Assembly: GCA_934755305.1 (NCBI GenBank)
Contig: CAKVLD010000016.1
Location: 1-51,778 of the forward strand
Length of the DNA: 51,778 bases
Source: an uncultured Clostridium sp.
GTDB taxonomy: Bacteria; Bacillota; Clostridia; Clostridiales; Clostridiaceae
Direction: 5' to 3'
Position 1 is the first letter of the stretch. Each line of letters begins with the position of its first letter. Shown here piece after piece: positions 25,777-34,947 of this stretch. The position numbers were made by a program, and so were the translations under genes. The notes under the pieces are model-generated. The model made no database searches and was not told where the DNA came from. It saw nothing but the letters and a program-made list of their open reading frames with translations.

Positions 25777-25822
25777 AAAGGCATAAGTTTGCTATTTAAG
25801 AGTAGTAAATTGTGCCTTTTTT
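25777..25822 (+). terminator. Terminator of the Asn-rich gene
   Basis: AAAAGGCATAAGTTTGCTA pairs with TAGTAAATTGTGCCTTTT (few mismatches) and ends in a T run. Confidence 0.8.
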
Positions 25823-25912
25823 ATTCTGCCCCCTTAAATTTGTACCAATAACATTTTACATTTTCACTTAAAAATGTAATTATTTATTATATTATATAAT
25901 AAAGGGGGTATC

Positions 25913-27286
25913 ATGAAAAGAAAATTATTATCAAATTAAATCACAATAGTATTTAGTTTATCCTTTATAACAACTTCTTTTCCAGTTCAATCTGCAGAAG
26001 AAAATCAAACTTCAAATACTATTTTAACTAATGATGAAGAACACAAATTTGGAAATTGTGAACTAACAGAAGAAGAAGAAGACTGGAAAAATGAACATGT
26101 AGTAGCATAACAGACAAAATCAATGAAGAGCTTACAACAAAACAAGCTAAAAAAAACTTTAGAGGTGCTCTTTCAGATGATTCAAGCATCATGTATAAAG
26201 AAGAAAACGGTATAGTTGATCTTAGTAAAACACCTTATTTTCCTGAAATAGAAAATCAAAAAAATATTGGTTCATGCACAGCCTTTGCTGCTACTTACTA
26301 TCAAATGAGTTATGCTGTAAATAAAAAGTTAAATAACTCTTTAGAAAACAGAATAACCTTATCTCCAAAGTTCACTTATAATGTAACTAATGGAGGAACT
26401 GACAACGGTAGTACTACAATTAAAAATTATAGATTTATGCAAAAATATAGATGCAGTTAAACTTCTATTACAAAAAGGATATATACTTAATTTCAGTACA
26501 TATATGAATGCTAGGGTAGGAACTAATATTCAAGTAGATAATACTTCTCAGTACATTGTATACTATTCTAACACTGTATTCTCAGGTCGTCATGCTCTAA
26601 CTGTAGTTGGATACAATGATAATATTGCTGTTGATATCAACCAAGATGGACAAATAGAAGATAATGAAAGAGGAGCCTTAAAAATTGCAAATTCCTGGGG
26701 AGCTGATGATAATAATAATGGTTTCTTCTGGCTTTCTTATGATGCCTTAAATAAAGTTTCTAAAGTATCAGAAAATACTAAGGATACCTCTAAAAATGAT
26801 TTTATTAATAACAGAAAACCTTTCTTTGACCAAAATGAAGTCACTTTTATACTTTGTAACAATGGTACTGAATCAACTTTAGCAGAAGATACAACTGATT
26901 CAATAATCAAGTTTACACCTAAATCTTCTGGTAATTACTTATTCAAAGTCATTGTAAAAGATCCTCAAACTAAAAATATAATCAATAATTACAATATAAG
27001 TAATTCAATAAACAACTTCAAAAATGGTCAATATTTAACAGCTGATTCCTATAATATTAACTTAGGTGATTCATTAAAAATAGATACTAATTTTAAAGTT
27101 GATGGTTTCTATTATGAATTTACTGCAGTCTCTAATAATGCCTCTAATGTTAATATATATTCAGGTAATAACAGTTCAATAGATTGGAAGCCAAACACAA
27201 GTGGTAAATATTTAGTATCTGTAAAAATATCAAATGAACAAGGTGAAGTTATTCATAAAACTAAACAAATAATGTTTGCACAATAA
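25913..27286 (+). pseudogene. Decayed papain-like (C1) secreted peptidase
   Basis: A good ribosome site (AAAGGGGG) and ATG at 25913 start a signal peptide that is cut by TAA at 25937-25939; reading on gives IVFSLSFITTSFPVQSAE. Further stops occur near 26107. The frame at 26191-26460 has the active-site region QKNIGSCTAFAATYYQMSYA and SPKFTYN, then stops. A different frame, 26390-27286, has the His region GRHALTVVGYND and the Asn region KIANSWGADDN, followed by a C-terminal domain. Roughly 60-80 residues between the Cys and His halves also appear deleted. Multiple independent lesions mean no active enzyme, though the 298-residue distal ORF is intact. Confidence 0.85.
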
Positions 27287-27298
27287 TTAATATAAGTA

Positions 27299-27341
27299 CA
27301 CCTATTTTTAAGTCTATATCACTTAAAAATAGGTGTTTTTA
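27299..27341. terminator. Terminator after the peptidase pseudogene
   Basis: CACCTATTTTTAAGT pairs perfectly with ACTTAAAAATAGGTG, then TTTTT; it can serve the convergent gene too. Confidence 0.85.
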
Positions 27342-27356
27342 TTATCAATTAAAAAT

Positions 27357-27647
27357 TTATTTATTATTAATTTTCTTCATTGTTTGTATAGTATTTATTT
27401 TACCCTCTAGATCTTTTTGTAAGTACTTCTCAGATAAATTTTCTTTCTCCATTAAAACAGACTTATAAAATTCTCTATCTTTTTCTTTGCAATCCTTTAC
27501 AAGTTCAGTAATAGATACATACTTCTTAGTATTTTTCATTTCTATACTTATATGTGAATCTTTATCTTTTCTTGTTGCTGCCTTAAAAAATAATATTATT
27601 AATATAATTACTATTAAATATATTCCTAAAGCTATTATATAAATCAT
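27357..27647 (-). CDS. Single-pass membrane hypothetical protein
   Basis: 96 aa from ATG at 27647, chosen because GGAGGAG lies 5 bases before it; an upstream in-frame ATG at 27674 lacks a ribosome site. The N-terminal IYIIALGIYLIVIILIILFF is one membrane helix, followed by a charged, lysine/glutamate-rich cytoplasmic helix (KEKDREFYKSVLMEKENLSE). Family unknown. Confidence 0.65.
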   Translation of the reverse strand: MIYIIALGIYLIVIILIILFFKAATRKDKDSHISIEMKNTKKYVSITELVKDCKEKDREFYKSVLMEKENLSEKYLQKDLEGKINTIQTMKKINNK

Positions 27648-27863
27648 TTCTACTCCTCCACCATTAGTAATCATAAAACATATTATAATTTTGCCACAAA
27701 TTTATAACCATAATCAATACTTTTTGTAAAAATTATTCAAAACCTAATATTTTTTTGTATTTTTATAGTATATATCTTATTTTAAGATATTATCCCTATT
27801 CTTTAAAGCTTGTTGGCAGTGTTTTACAATATAACTTTAGTGCCCTATATTAATACTAAATTC

Positions 27864-27909
27864 AAAAAAAGAACAAGCCTTCTAACTTAATGTACTAAGA
27901 CTTGTTCTA
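27864..27909 (-). terminator. Terminator of cstA
   Basis: AGAACAAGTCTTAG pairs with a CTTGTTCT-containing arm and is followed by a run of seven T on the minus strand. Confidence 0.8.
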
Positions 27910-27920
27910 TACTAATTATT

Positions 27921-29366
27921 TTAAGCTTTTATATCTAATCCTTTTTCAACACTAGCTTCACTTTTTATAATACGTGATTTAACCATAAACAAAACAAATA
28001 CACCAATTGCTGCTGCTATTCCAATAATATCTGATATAGTTCCATCAATCTTTAGTCCTTCTGGAGCTTGCAATATATAAGATACTACTATATAACTCAT
28101 AAATGTTGCTGGAATTGTAGTAATCCAATGAACTCTATTATTCTTTAAAAGATAAACAGAACATGTCCAAAGGAATATTGTAGCTAGAGTTTGATTTGAC
28201 CATGCAAAATATCTCCATATTATATTAAAATCAATTTGAGTTAATATTATACATATTATAAATAAAGGTATCGCTAAAACAAACCTATTTTTCAACCTAT
28301 CTTGCTTGTAATTCAAAGCATCTGCTATTGTAAGTCTTGCACTTCTAAAAGCAGTGTCTCCACTTGTAATTGGGCAAGCTACAACACCTAAAACTGCAAG
28401 AATTGATCCCACTGTTCCTAGTAGTCCCTTAGAAATTGTATTAACTACACCTGAAGCTCCACCTACTTCTGCCATACATTTATTTATGGATAATGTATCA
28501 CCAAAAAAAGCTATTGTAACAGCACACCATATTAAAGCTACTATTCCTTCAACTATCATAGCTCCAAAAAATACTCTTTTTGTTTCATTTGAATGATGTA
28601 CGCAACGTGCCATCATTGGAGATTGAGTTGAATGGAATCCACTTAAAGCTCCACATGCAATTGTTGTAAATAAGAATGGAAATACTGATAATCCACTTGG
28701 ATGTAAATTTGATAAAGTTAATTCCATCATATGAGTTGTTCCGTTAAATTGTCCTATTATCATAGACCCACATAGACCTACTGCCATTATAAGCAATGCC
28801 GCTCCAAATACTGGATAAATCTTCCCTATTACCTTATCTATAGGAAGTATAGTTGCAATAATGTAATAAACAATTATAATAGCTGTCCATATTGTAAGGG
28901 ATATACCTGTCATATTAGATAATAAACCTGCTGGTGAACTTACAAAGACTGTTCCTACTAATATTAATAAAATTACTGAAAAAACTCTCATAACCTTTTT
29001 CATATTATTTCCCAAGTAAATTCCAACAATTTCAGATACTGATATTCCATCATGTTTCATCGAAATGATACCTGATAAAAAATCGTGAGTAGCACCTGCA
29101 AAAACACAACCAAATGTTATCCATAAAAAAGCTACTGGTCCAAATAAAGCACCAGATATTGCCCCAAATATTGGTCCTGTTCCTGCAATGTTTAAGAATT
29201 GAATTAAGAATACCTTGTGCCAAGGCATTGGCACATAATCAATACCATCTTCTAATTTTACTGCTGGAGTCTTATCCACTTTATAATTTACTGTTTGGTC
29301 AATAAATTTTCCATAAATAAAATATCCAGCCATTAAAAACGTTAAACAAAATAAAAATGTAATCAT
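27921..29366 (-). CDS. cstA: CstA-family carbon-starvation transporter
   Basis: 481 aa with about 13 membrane segments. CstA landmarks: the N-terminal YFIYGKFI, QFLNIAGTGPIFGAISGALF, ISMKHDGISVSEIVG, GALSGFHSTQSPMMARCVH and TSGDTAFRSARLTIADAL. This is the shorter form of the family (Escherichia CstA is ~700 aa). Members take up pyruvate or peptides when carbon is limiting. ATG follows AAAAGGAGAT. Monocistronic, with its own terminator. Confidence 0.9.
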   Translation of the reverse strand: MITFLFCLTFLMAGYFIYGKFIDQTVNYKVDKTPAVKLEDGIDYVPMPWHKVFLIQFLNIAGTGPIFGAISGALFGPVAFLWITFGCVFAGATHDFLSGIISMKHDGISVSEIVGIYLGNNMKKVMRVFSVILLILVGTVFVSSPAGLLSNMTGISLTIWTAIIIVYYIIATILPIDKVIGKIYPVFGAALLIMAVGLCGSMIIGQFNGTTHMMELTLSNLHPSGLSVFPFLFTTIACGALSGFHSTQSPMMARCVHHSNETKRVFFGAMIVEGIVALIWCAVTIAFFGDTLSINKCMAEVGGASGVVNTISKGLLGTVGSILAVLGVVACPITSGDTAFRSARLTIADALNYKQDRLKNRFVLAIPLFIICIILTQIDFNIIWRYFAWSNQTLATIFLWTCSVYLLKNNRVHWITTIPATFMSYIVVSYILQAPEGLKIDGTISDIIGIAAAIGVFVLFMVKSRIIKSEASVEKGLDIKA

Positions 29367-29468
29367 AAGTCCATCTCCTTTTTACCACTGTAAATGTTTA
29401 GGTACTTTATTATTACTTAAATTATATCCTTATGATTCTTTATTTTCAACATTTTTCCATATAAATAT

Positions 29469-30248
29469 TTAAACTACCTTATCTATTTCATATTTTATTG
29501 CGTTTATCCTTTCCTTCATAATATTTTCTATAGCTAACGCAGTTGAGTCTGAAACTACTGTATAATATTCTATATCGTCTAAATTAAAATTATTCAAATC
29601 TATATTTTCTAAATTAGTTAACATATCACTTACTTCTTTTGTTACCCTACTTTCTATAGGCGAATCCTTCCATCCTAAAACCTTGATTCCACTATTTTTA
29701 ACTTCGTAATCATAATAAAACACATTATTTTTGCTGGAATTAAATATCTCATTTACTATACTATTAATTATCTCTAACTTTCCACCTTTGACATTTTCCT
29801 TAACTAAAGATATTTTTACACTATCCATAGCCTTTAAAACAGAATATTCGATAGTTCGTGTTATTATTTCTTCTAAAAAATCAGATGTCATTATCTTGGA
29901 TATTATATCGTTTGCAATTATTTTATCTAATGAGACATCCTTTCTGTACATTTTGAAAATCTCTTCTATTTGTAATTCTGTTAAAACCTCTATATCTTCC
30001 TTCGTTAAACATTTGTTAATACTTTCAATTACCCTATTGGTTATTTCTGTATTTATATTATTAATTATCATTCCTGTAACTAAATATTCAAAATCTAAAC
30101 TATCAATTTTATTTGCTACACTTTTTCTTAAATTCTCTTCTGAAACTGCTTCTTCTTTAGCTAAAACCCAAGATGGTATCATGGTAATTATTAATGTAGT
30201 TGCTAGACTACTTGCAAATATTCGTTTTTTTAATCTTGATATCATCAT
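29469..30248 (-). CDS. Secreted hypothetical protein
   Basis: 259 aa. Signal peptide: basic MMISRLKKR, hydrophobic IFASSLATTLIITMIPSWVL, then AKEEA. The mature part is helical with many Ile/Asn/Glu and no recognisable catalytic motif (KEDIEVLTELQIEEIFKMY, then VKNSGIKVLGWKDSPIESRV). The ribosome site ahead of the ATG is poor, and ATG at 30245 is an equal alternative. Likely an extracellular or surface protein of unknown family. Confidence 0.6.
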   Translation of the reverse strand: MMISRLKKRIFASSLATTLIITMIPSWVLAKEEAVSEENLRKSVANKIDSLDFEYLVTGMIINNINTEITNRVIESINKCLTKEDIEVLTELQIEEIFKMYRKDVSLDKIIANDIISKIMTSDFLEEIITRTIEYSVLKAMDSVKISLVKENVKGGKLEIINSIVNEIFNSSKNNVFYYDYEVKNSGIKVLGWKDSPIESRVTKEVSDMLTNLENIDLNNFNLDDIEYYTVVSDSTALAIENIMKERINAIKYEIDKVV

Positions 30249-30565
30249 AACCCATTACTTAAAAGAATATAATTTTTAATTCTATTATATTCTATCTCCT
30301 TTCCCACATTTTTTAGCATAGTAATATAATATCATAAAAATATTTTTTTTATTTTGTATGCTAGTATTATTTGTAATTTTGTTAAATAAGTGTAAAACTT
30401 ATCTGTTTTTTTGTGCACTTAGTGGTATAAATTTTTTATAATTTTTTTCGCCAAACCTGTATTTTACTCAATTAGTACCATTGAATCAATATAAAAAACT
30501 TATACCCTTAAATATTAATTAAACTTCTATTTATCAATTATACTAGCTATATTATTTTTGTACTT
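30249..30565. other. Gene-free AT-rich gap
   Basis: About 317 bases with only small imperfect hairpins (for example AAATAAGTGTAAAACTTATC near 30383). No ORF, terminator or repeat shared with other gaps was recognised. Confidence 0.5.
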
Positions 30566-31357
30566 TTAAATAATTTCATCTAAAACAAATGTGTTATTTT
30601 CTACCACTAATTTCCAATATTCTACAAAATTTGTTTTTTTATTTCTATTTCCTTTTTTAATTATTCCTGTACTATATGTTTGCCAATAATCAAACATACT
30701 ACCTTTAATTTTTACTATTATAAAGGGATTCATTACATCTGCACACACTGCCTCTAACTGTACATCTAACAACCTAATATCTTCTAATATGTTTATTTCG
30801 TCTTCTCTTATCATTTCATTTACTCTAAAAGTATACTCATTGTATAATCTAAGACTCATATCTTCCTTACTGAAAGTCATATTTCTACTACACCAAGAAT
30901 TTTGAACTGAAAAATATATTTCTTCAACTCTATTATTGACCTGATCCTTATTAGATATGCCACCTTGAGATAATACTATTTCTATAGAATTATCATCTAA
31001 TTGATTTATCTTTTTTGCTGGAAAAAACTTTTTCTTTTTTTTCAAATGACTTCTTATAATACAGATTAAAATTATAATAACAATGATTATCATAATAATT
31101 ATTATAACTCTAAAAAATCTAGAAACAGAACCACCTGAATTTCTATGTCCATTGTTAATATTAATAAAAGTACGATTTCTGTTTCTTGAAAAAATACTTC
31201 TAGTACTTCTCCCACTACTACGGCTACTGCTATGATGACTGCTACTATGACTATGGCTCCCTGCTCTAGCTTGTACTGCTATAGACGATTGCACAATAAT
31301 CATAGCAATAATAGTAATTACTGTAATAACTCTTCTTATTAGTTTTTTTGATTTCAT
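30566..31357 (-). CDS. Tim44-like-domain membrane protein
   Basis: 263 aa. Signal segment (RRVITVITIIAMIIVQSSIA) then a Ser/His/Arg-rich stretch (SHSHSSSHHSSSRSSGRSTR), a very hydrophobic helix (RVIIIIMIIIVIIILICIIR) and a ~160-aa C-terminal domain with the Tim44/MRPL45-type pattern: VNNRVEEIYFSVQNSWCSRN, DVMNPFIIVKIKGSMFDYWQ, FVEYWKLV. This architecture (signal, low-complexity, membrane helix, Tim44-like) is common in Gram-positive bacteria; the role is unknown. ATG follows AGGGGGAT. Confidence 0.85.
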   Translation of the reverse strand: MKSKKLIRRVITVITIIAMIIVQSSIAVQARAGSHSHSSSHHSSSRSSGRSTRSIFSRNRNRTFININNGHRNSGGSVSRFFRVIIIIMIIIVIIILICIIRSHLKKKKKFFPAKKINQLDDNSIEIVLSQGGISNKDQVNNRVEEIYFSVQNSWCSRNMTFSKEDMSLRLYNEYTFRVNEMIREDEINILEDIRLLDVQLEAVCADVMNPFIIVKIKGSMFDYWQTYSTGIIKKGNRNKKTNFVEYWKLVVENNTFVLDEII

Positions 31358-31542
31358 CTTTATCCCCCTAAATAATTAACAAACTACGTTATTATACCAT
31401 TACATTTAATTATTTTCAAAATTCCAAAAGCATATCAATAAATAATTTTTAATTAATTATACAAAAAACAGCCTCTTACAAATATTCCTACAAGGAATAT
31501 ATTTATCAAAGACTGTTTTATAATCATATAGCAACTACTAGA

Positions 31543-32862
31543 TTAATTATTTGTTGGTTCGAAACTCCATATTTGATTGTTGTTTCCACTATAACTCCAT
31601 TGACAAACATTAGCACCATTTGAAGTACTAAAATTATAATCATCTAGAACTTTAGTTAAATTACTAGCTTTAGTTGCTACTACATATTCACCTTTAGTAT
31701 TAGTAGTTTTAAGCATAAATTGTTGAGCTGTTCCTGAATATGCATTATATATTCCTATATTTGCACCATCTTTATTTTCAGCATTTGCAACATCAAGCAT
31801 AAATTCACCTAAAGCACTCTTTAAAGTAACATATCCATTACCTACATTTTTTAAGTACCATTTTTGACCCTTTACTCCTGTTCCTGCACTTAACTCAACA
31901 TTTTGACCTGCTTTACCTGTATTATTTGCAACTTGTAAATATTTTTGAGCATGTTTATTTTTAATGTAGTACCATCCATCTTGTAAAGTAGCAGAAGGAT
32001 CTGGTGTTGGTTCTGGATTTGGAGTTGGAGTAACACTACCATTAGATGGGAAAGCTAATTGCAAGAAGTTCCACATAGCAGCTCCCCATACCTTTCCATC
32101 ATGATTTCCACCTTCTACTGATAGCCAATAATGTGGAATGTTATTTTTAGCACAATATTCATGAGTAGCTTTATTTTGATTATAGAAGCCACACCAATCT
32201 TTAGTTCCACATGAAAGAAGGAAAGTTTTTAATTTCTTTTTAGCCTCTTCCCCTCCATTTGGAAACATTTTATCATCTGAAGGATGATTAAATGGTGTTG
32301 ATGATGTTGGACATACATGATGGAATACATCTAAGTTTCCAATACCTTCAGCCAATGTTACACCACCACCCATAGAGTAACCGTAGATACCTCTATGATC
32401 TGCATCTTTAATAATTGAATAATGTGATTCTGCATAAGGCATTACTACTTCAAATAATTCTCTGTGAGAATCTACATTATTATTATCCATAGCAATTATA
32501 ATTACTGGTTCAATTTTCTTTTCTGCAATAAGGTTATCCGCAGAATTACCTGCACCTACACACCAATCAGCAAATATTGTAGAAGGGGTTGTATTAATTC
32601 CATGAATTGCATATATTACTGGATATTTTTTGCTTGAATTATATCCTGGTGGTGTATAAACAACCATTTTACGTTGACTATTAGTTACCTTTGAATAATA
32701 ATTTACATCTTGTACTTTACCTGCTGGATTTCCATGAGCTTTATTATATCCATCTGGTGGCATAGTTGGCAATATAGCAGCACTTGCACTTACAGAATAA
32801 GAAAATCCTAAACTTAATAAAATTACTAAGCTAAGAAAAAGATTTATTAATATTTTTTTCAT
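31543..32862 (-). CDS. Secreted CE1-type carbohydrate esterase with C-terminal ricin-type trefoil
   Basis: 439 aa from ATG at 32862, since GGAGG lies 8 bases before it; an earlier ATG overlaps that site. Signal KKILINLFLSLVILLSLGFS. Esterase domain ~30-285 of the feruloyl/acetyl xylan esterase group: oxyanion region YAIHGINTTPST, nucleophile serine in GIYGYSMGGG, acid in LSCGTKDWCGF, His in GGNHDGKVW. It would release ferulate or acetyl groups from xylan. A Pro/Thr linker leads to the ricin trefoil, with DGWYYIKNKHAQKYLQVANN, GQKWYLKN and NQIWSFEP repeats. Last of the four xylan genes on this strand. Confidence 0.9.
   Translation of the reverse strand: MKKILINLFLSLVILLSLGFSYSVSASAAILPTMPPDGYNKAHGNPAGKVQDVNYYSKVTNSQRKMVVYTPPGYNSSKKYPVIYAIHGINTTPSTIFADWCVGAGNSADNLIAEKKIEPVIIIAMDNNNVDSHRELFEVVMPYAESHYSIIKDADHRGIYGYSMGGGVTLAEGIGNLDVFHHVCPTSSTPFNHPSDDKMFPNGGEEAKKKLKTFLLSCGTKDWCGFYNQNKATHEYCAKNNIPHYWLSVEGGNHDGKVWGAAMWNFLQLAFPSNGSVTPTPNPEPTPDPSATLQDGWYYIKNKHAQKYLQVANNTGKAGQNVELSAGTGVKGQKWYLKNVGNGYVTLKSALGEFMLDVANAENKDGANIGIYNAYSGTAQQFMLKTTNTKGEYVVATKASNLTKVLDDYNFSTSNGANVCQWSYSGNNNQIWSFEPTNN
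31596..31982 (-). repeat. Ricin-module coding repeat, copy in the esterase gene
   Basis: 387 bases nearly identical to 35001-35387 in the GH10 gene: reading the two side by side I find two substitutions and no length change. The protein segment from KNKHAQKYLQVANN to GANVCQW is identical in both. Confidence 0.85.
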
Positions 32863-32920
32863 TTTATTAACCTCCATATTCTAGTTACCAAACATATATC
32901 TAATATTTATTTCTAATTAA

Positions 32921-33041
32921 ATTATCTATACCCTTACTTTAGTAAGAGTATAGATAATATATATCACTAAGCATAAAAGTAACTTCTTTTTGTACATACG
33001 AGAGTTTATGAAAAATTACAACTCAAGAAACTTTTGCTTAG
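32921..33041. repeat. Two hairpins between the GH30 and esterase genes
   Basis: Hairpin 1: ATTATCTATAC with GTATAGATAAT at 32921-32958. Hairpin 2: CTAAGCATAAAAGT at 32967-32980 with ACTTTTGCTTAG at 33030-33041. Hairpin 2 and its flanks (ATATATCACTAAGC before, TTAGAG.CTAACTTAATTTA after, minding one variable base) match the intergenic repeat at 34856-34934. Terminator, processing site or leftover of segment duplication. Confidence 0.65.
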
Positions 33042-33054
33042 AGACTAACTTAAT

Positions 33055-34824
33055 TTAGTTATTAGTTGGCTCAAAATACCATATTTGATTAGCTTGTCCA
33101 CCATAAGTCCATTGACAAACATTAGCACCATTTGAAGTACTAAAATTATAATCATCTAGAACTTTAGTTAAATTACTAGACTTAGTTGCTACTACATATT
33201 CACCATTTGTCTTAGTAGTTTTAACCATAAATTGTTGAGCTGTTCCTGAATATGAATTGTATATTCCTATATTTGCTCCATCTTTATTTGCTCCATTTGC
33301 AACATCAAGCATAAAGTTTCCTAAAGCACTTTTTAATGTAATATATCCATTACCAACATTTTTTAAGTACCATTTTTGACCCTTTACTCCTGTTCCTGCA
33401 CTTAACTCAACATTTTGATTAGCTTTACCTGTATTATTTGCAACTTGTAAATATTTTTGAGCATGCTTATTTTTAATGTAGTACCATCCATCATTTAAAG
33501 TCTTAGTTTGTCCTGGTATATTACCACTTGGAGTTGGTGTTGGATTAACACTAACACCATTTTTAGTTACTACATAAGTAGTTACACTTTGAGCTGGTAA
33601 ATAAGCAGTGAAATGTCCATTATTAACACTAATATCGCTACCCTTAGCTAAATTAGCTGAACCTGATGTAGTCCATCTAGATACCTTAGAAACAGAAGAA
33701 CCTTGAATATTGAATGTTTGATTTACAGCTGAATTACCTTTGTTAATAGCTACAATTACTACCTTATTATCTCCAGTATAAGCAGAAACATAAACATTAG
33801 AATTAGGATTCTTAGTTGCATCTACTCTTACATATCCTGGACGTACAAACTTAGAGTAATGTGCCATACAATAACCACGTTTACTTATGTTTCCATCCTC
33901 TTTCATTGGTCCATAAGATCTGCGAATATACCACCATACATAAGCTTGGAAATCTCCTTCCACTAATGCATTGTGCATATTATAAGAAACATCTATAGCT
34001 TCTGGCCATCTATCTGCTGAATTTGCATCACTATTAGGTACATATACTTCTGTCATCCATAATTCTTTTCCAGCACCTTTTTGTTTGAAAAGTGGATATG
34101 ACATATCTTTAACTTGAGTTCCATAGAAATGAGTTCCTAAAATATCCATATTAGCAAGAGCTTTAGAATCATTTAAAATAGGATCTGACATATTCTTTAA
34201 ATATGAAAATGATTCAGGTGCTATAACTCTACAATTTATAGATCCAGCATAATTTCTCATAAAATTAAGAACTTCTTGTGGAGTCCACCATGTCCAAGTA
34301 TGTGCATAATCTGGTTCATTTTGAATAGATATTGCATATAAATTAACACCATTATTTTTCATAAAGGTAACAAAATCATTAAGATATCTTGCATAGTCAG
34401 CATATTTACTAGCTTTAAGCCTTTTTTGATTTGCTTTACCATTACGAGTAAAAGTTTCTGTCATATCACTTGGTGGATTCCAAGGTGAAGCAAAAACTAT
34501 TGCTCCTTTTGCAATAGCTGCTTTTGCTGTTGCAACTTCCTTATACCAGTTATTTCTATTTTCATCTACATGAATTCTTAATATAGAAAAACCTAATTGA
34601 TTATTTCCATTTCCAAAGGCTGTTTCTCTTTGAGCTGCTGTTAAATCTCCAGCCCAAATTGTATGATTCATTCCCCCAAACCCTCTGATAGTTTGTTTTT
34701 TAGAATTTGTATTTATATTAGCAGTAACTGCTGCATCTACCTTTATAGGTATTCCAGTAAAACTTGAACAACTTAACAAGGCTGATAACGCAACTACTAA
34801 TGTTCTTTTTATTATTTTTCTCAT
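33055..34824 (-). CDS. Secreted GH30 glucuronoxylanase with C-terminal ricin-type trefoil
   Basis: 589 aa. Signal RRTLVVALSALLSCSS-like N-terminus with cleavage near VDAA. GH30 barrel plus beta side domain (~35-425): IRGFGGMNHTIWAGDL, GFSILRIHVDENR, acid/base Glu in AISIQNEPDYAHTW and nucleophile Glu in ELWMTEVYVP. YVWWYIRRSYGPM carries the arginine that reads the methylglucuronic acid side chain in subfamily GH30_8, so it should cut glucuronoxylan near MeGlcA branches. A linker (NPTPTPSGNIPGQTK) then the trefoil. Start ribosome site is weak; lies between two hairpin-bearing gaps in the xylan cluster. Confidence 0.92.
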   Translation of the reverse strand: MRKIIKRTLVVALSALLSCSSFTGIPIKVDAAVTANINTNSKKQTIRGFGGMNHTIWAGDLTAAQRETAFGNGNNQLGFSILRIHVDENRNNWYKEVATAKAAIAKGAIVFASPWNPPSDMTETFTRNGKANQKRLKASKYADYARYLNDFVTFMKNNGVNLYAISIQNEPDYAHTWTWWTPQEVLNFMRNYAGSINCRVIAPESFSYLKNMSDPILNDSKALANMDILGTHFYGTQVKDMSYPLFKQKGAGKELWMTEVYVPNSDANSADRWPEAIDVSYNMHNALVEGDFQAYVWWYIRRSYGPMKEDGNISKRGYCMAHYSKFVRPGYVRVDATKNPNSNVYVSAYTGDNKVVIVAINKGNSAVNQTFNIQGSSVSKVSRWTTSGSANLAKGSDISVNNGHFTAYLPAQSVTTYVVTKNGVSVNPTPTPSGNIPGQTKTLNDGWYYIKNKHAQKYLQVANNTGKANQNVELSAGTGVKGQKWYLKNVGNGYITLKSALGNFMLDVANGANKDGANIGIYNSYSGTAQQFMVKTTKTNGEYVVATKSSNLTKVLDDYNFSTSNGANVCQWTYGGQANQIWYFEPTNN

Positions 34825-34855
34825 AAAATCATTCCATTTCCCTAAAAATATATCA

Positions 34856-34934
34856 CTAAGCTAAAGAGTATAGGTTTTATACTTTATAAATATATTGGCT
34901 TTTAAGGGATTCATACTATACTCTTTTAGCTTAG
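34856..34934. repeat. Long hairpin between the GH10 and GH30 genes
   Basis: CTAAGCTAAAGAGTATAG pairs with CTATACTCTTTTAGCTTAG across ~43 bases. The outer flanks recur at the GH30-esterase junction. It may terminate or stabilise one part of the xylan operon transcript. Confidence 0.7.
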
Positions 34935-34947
34935 AGATTAACTTAAT

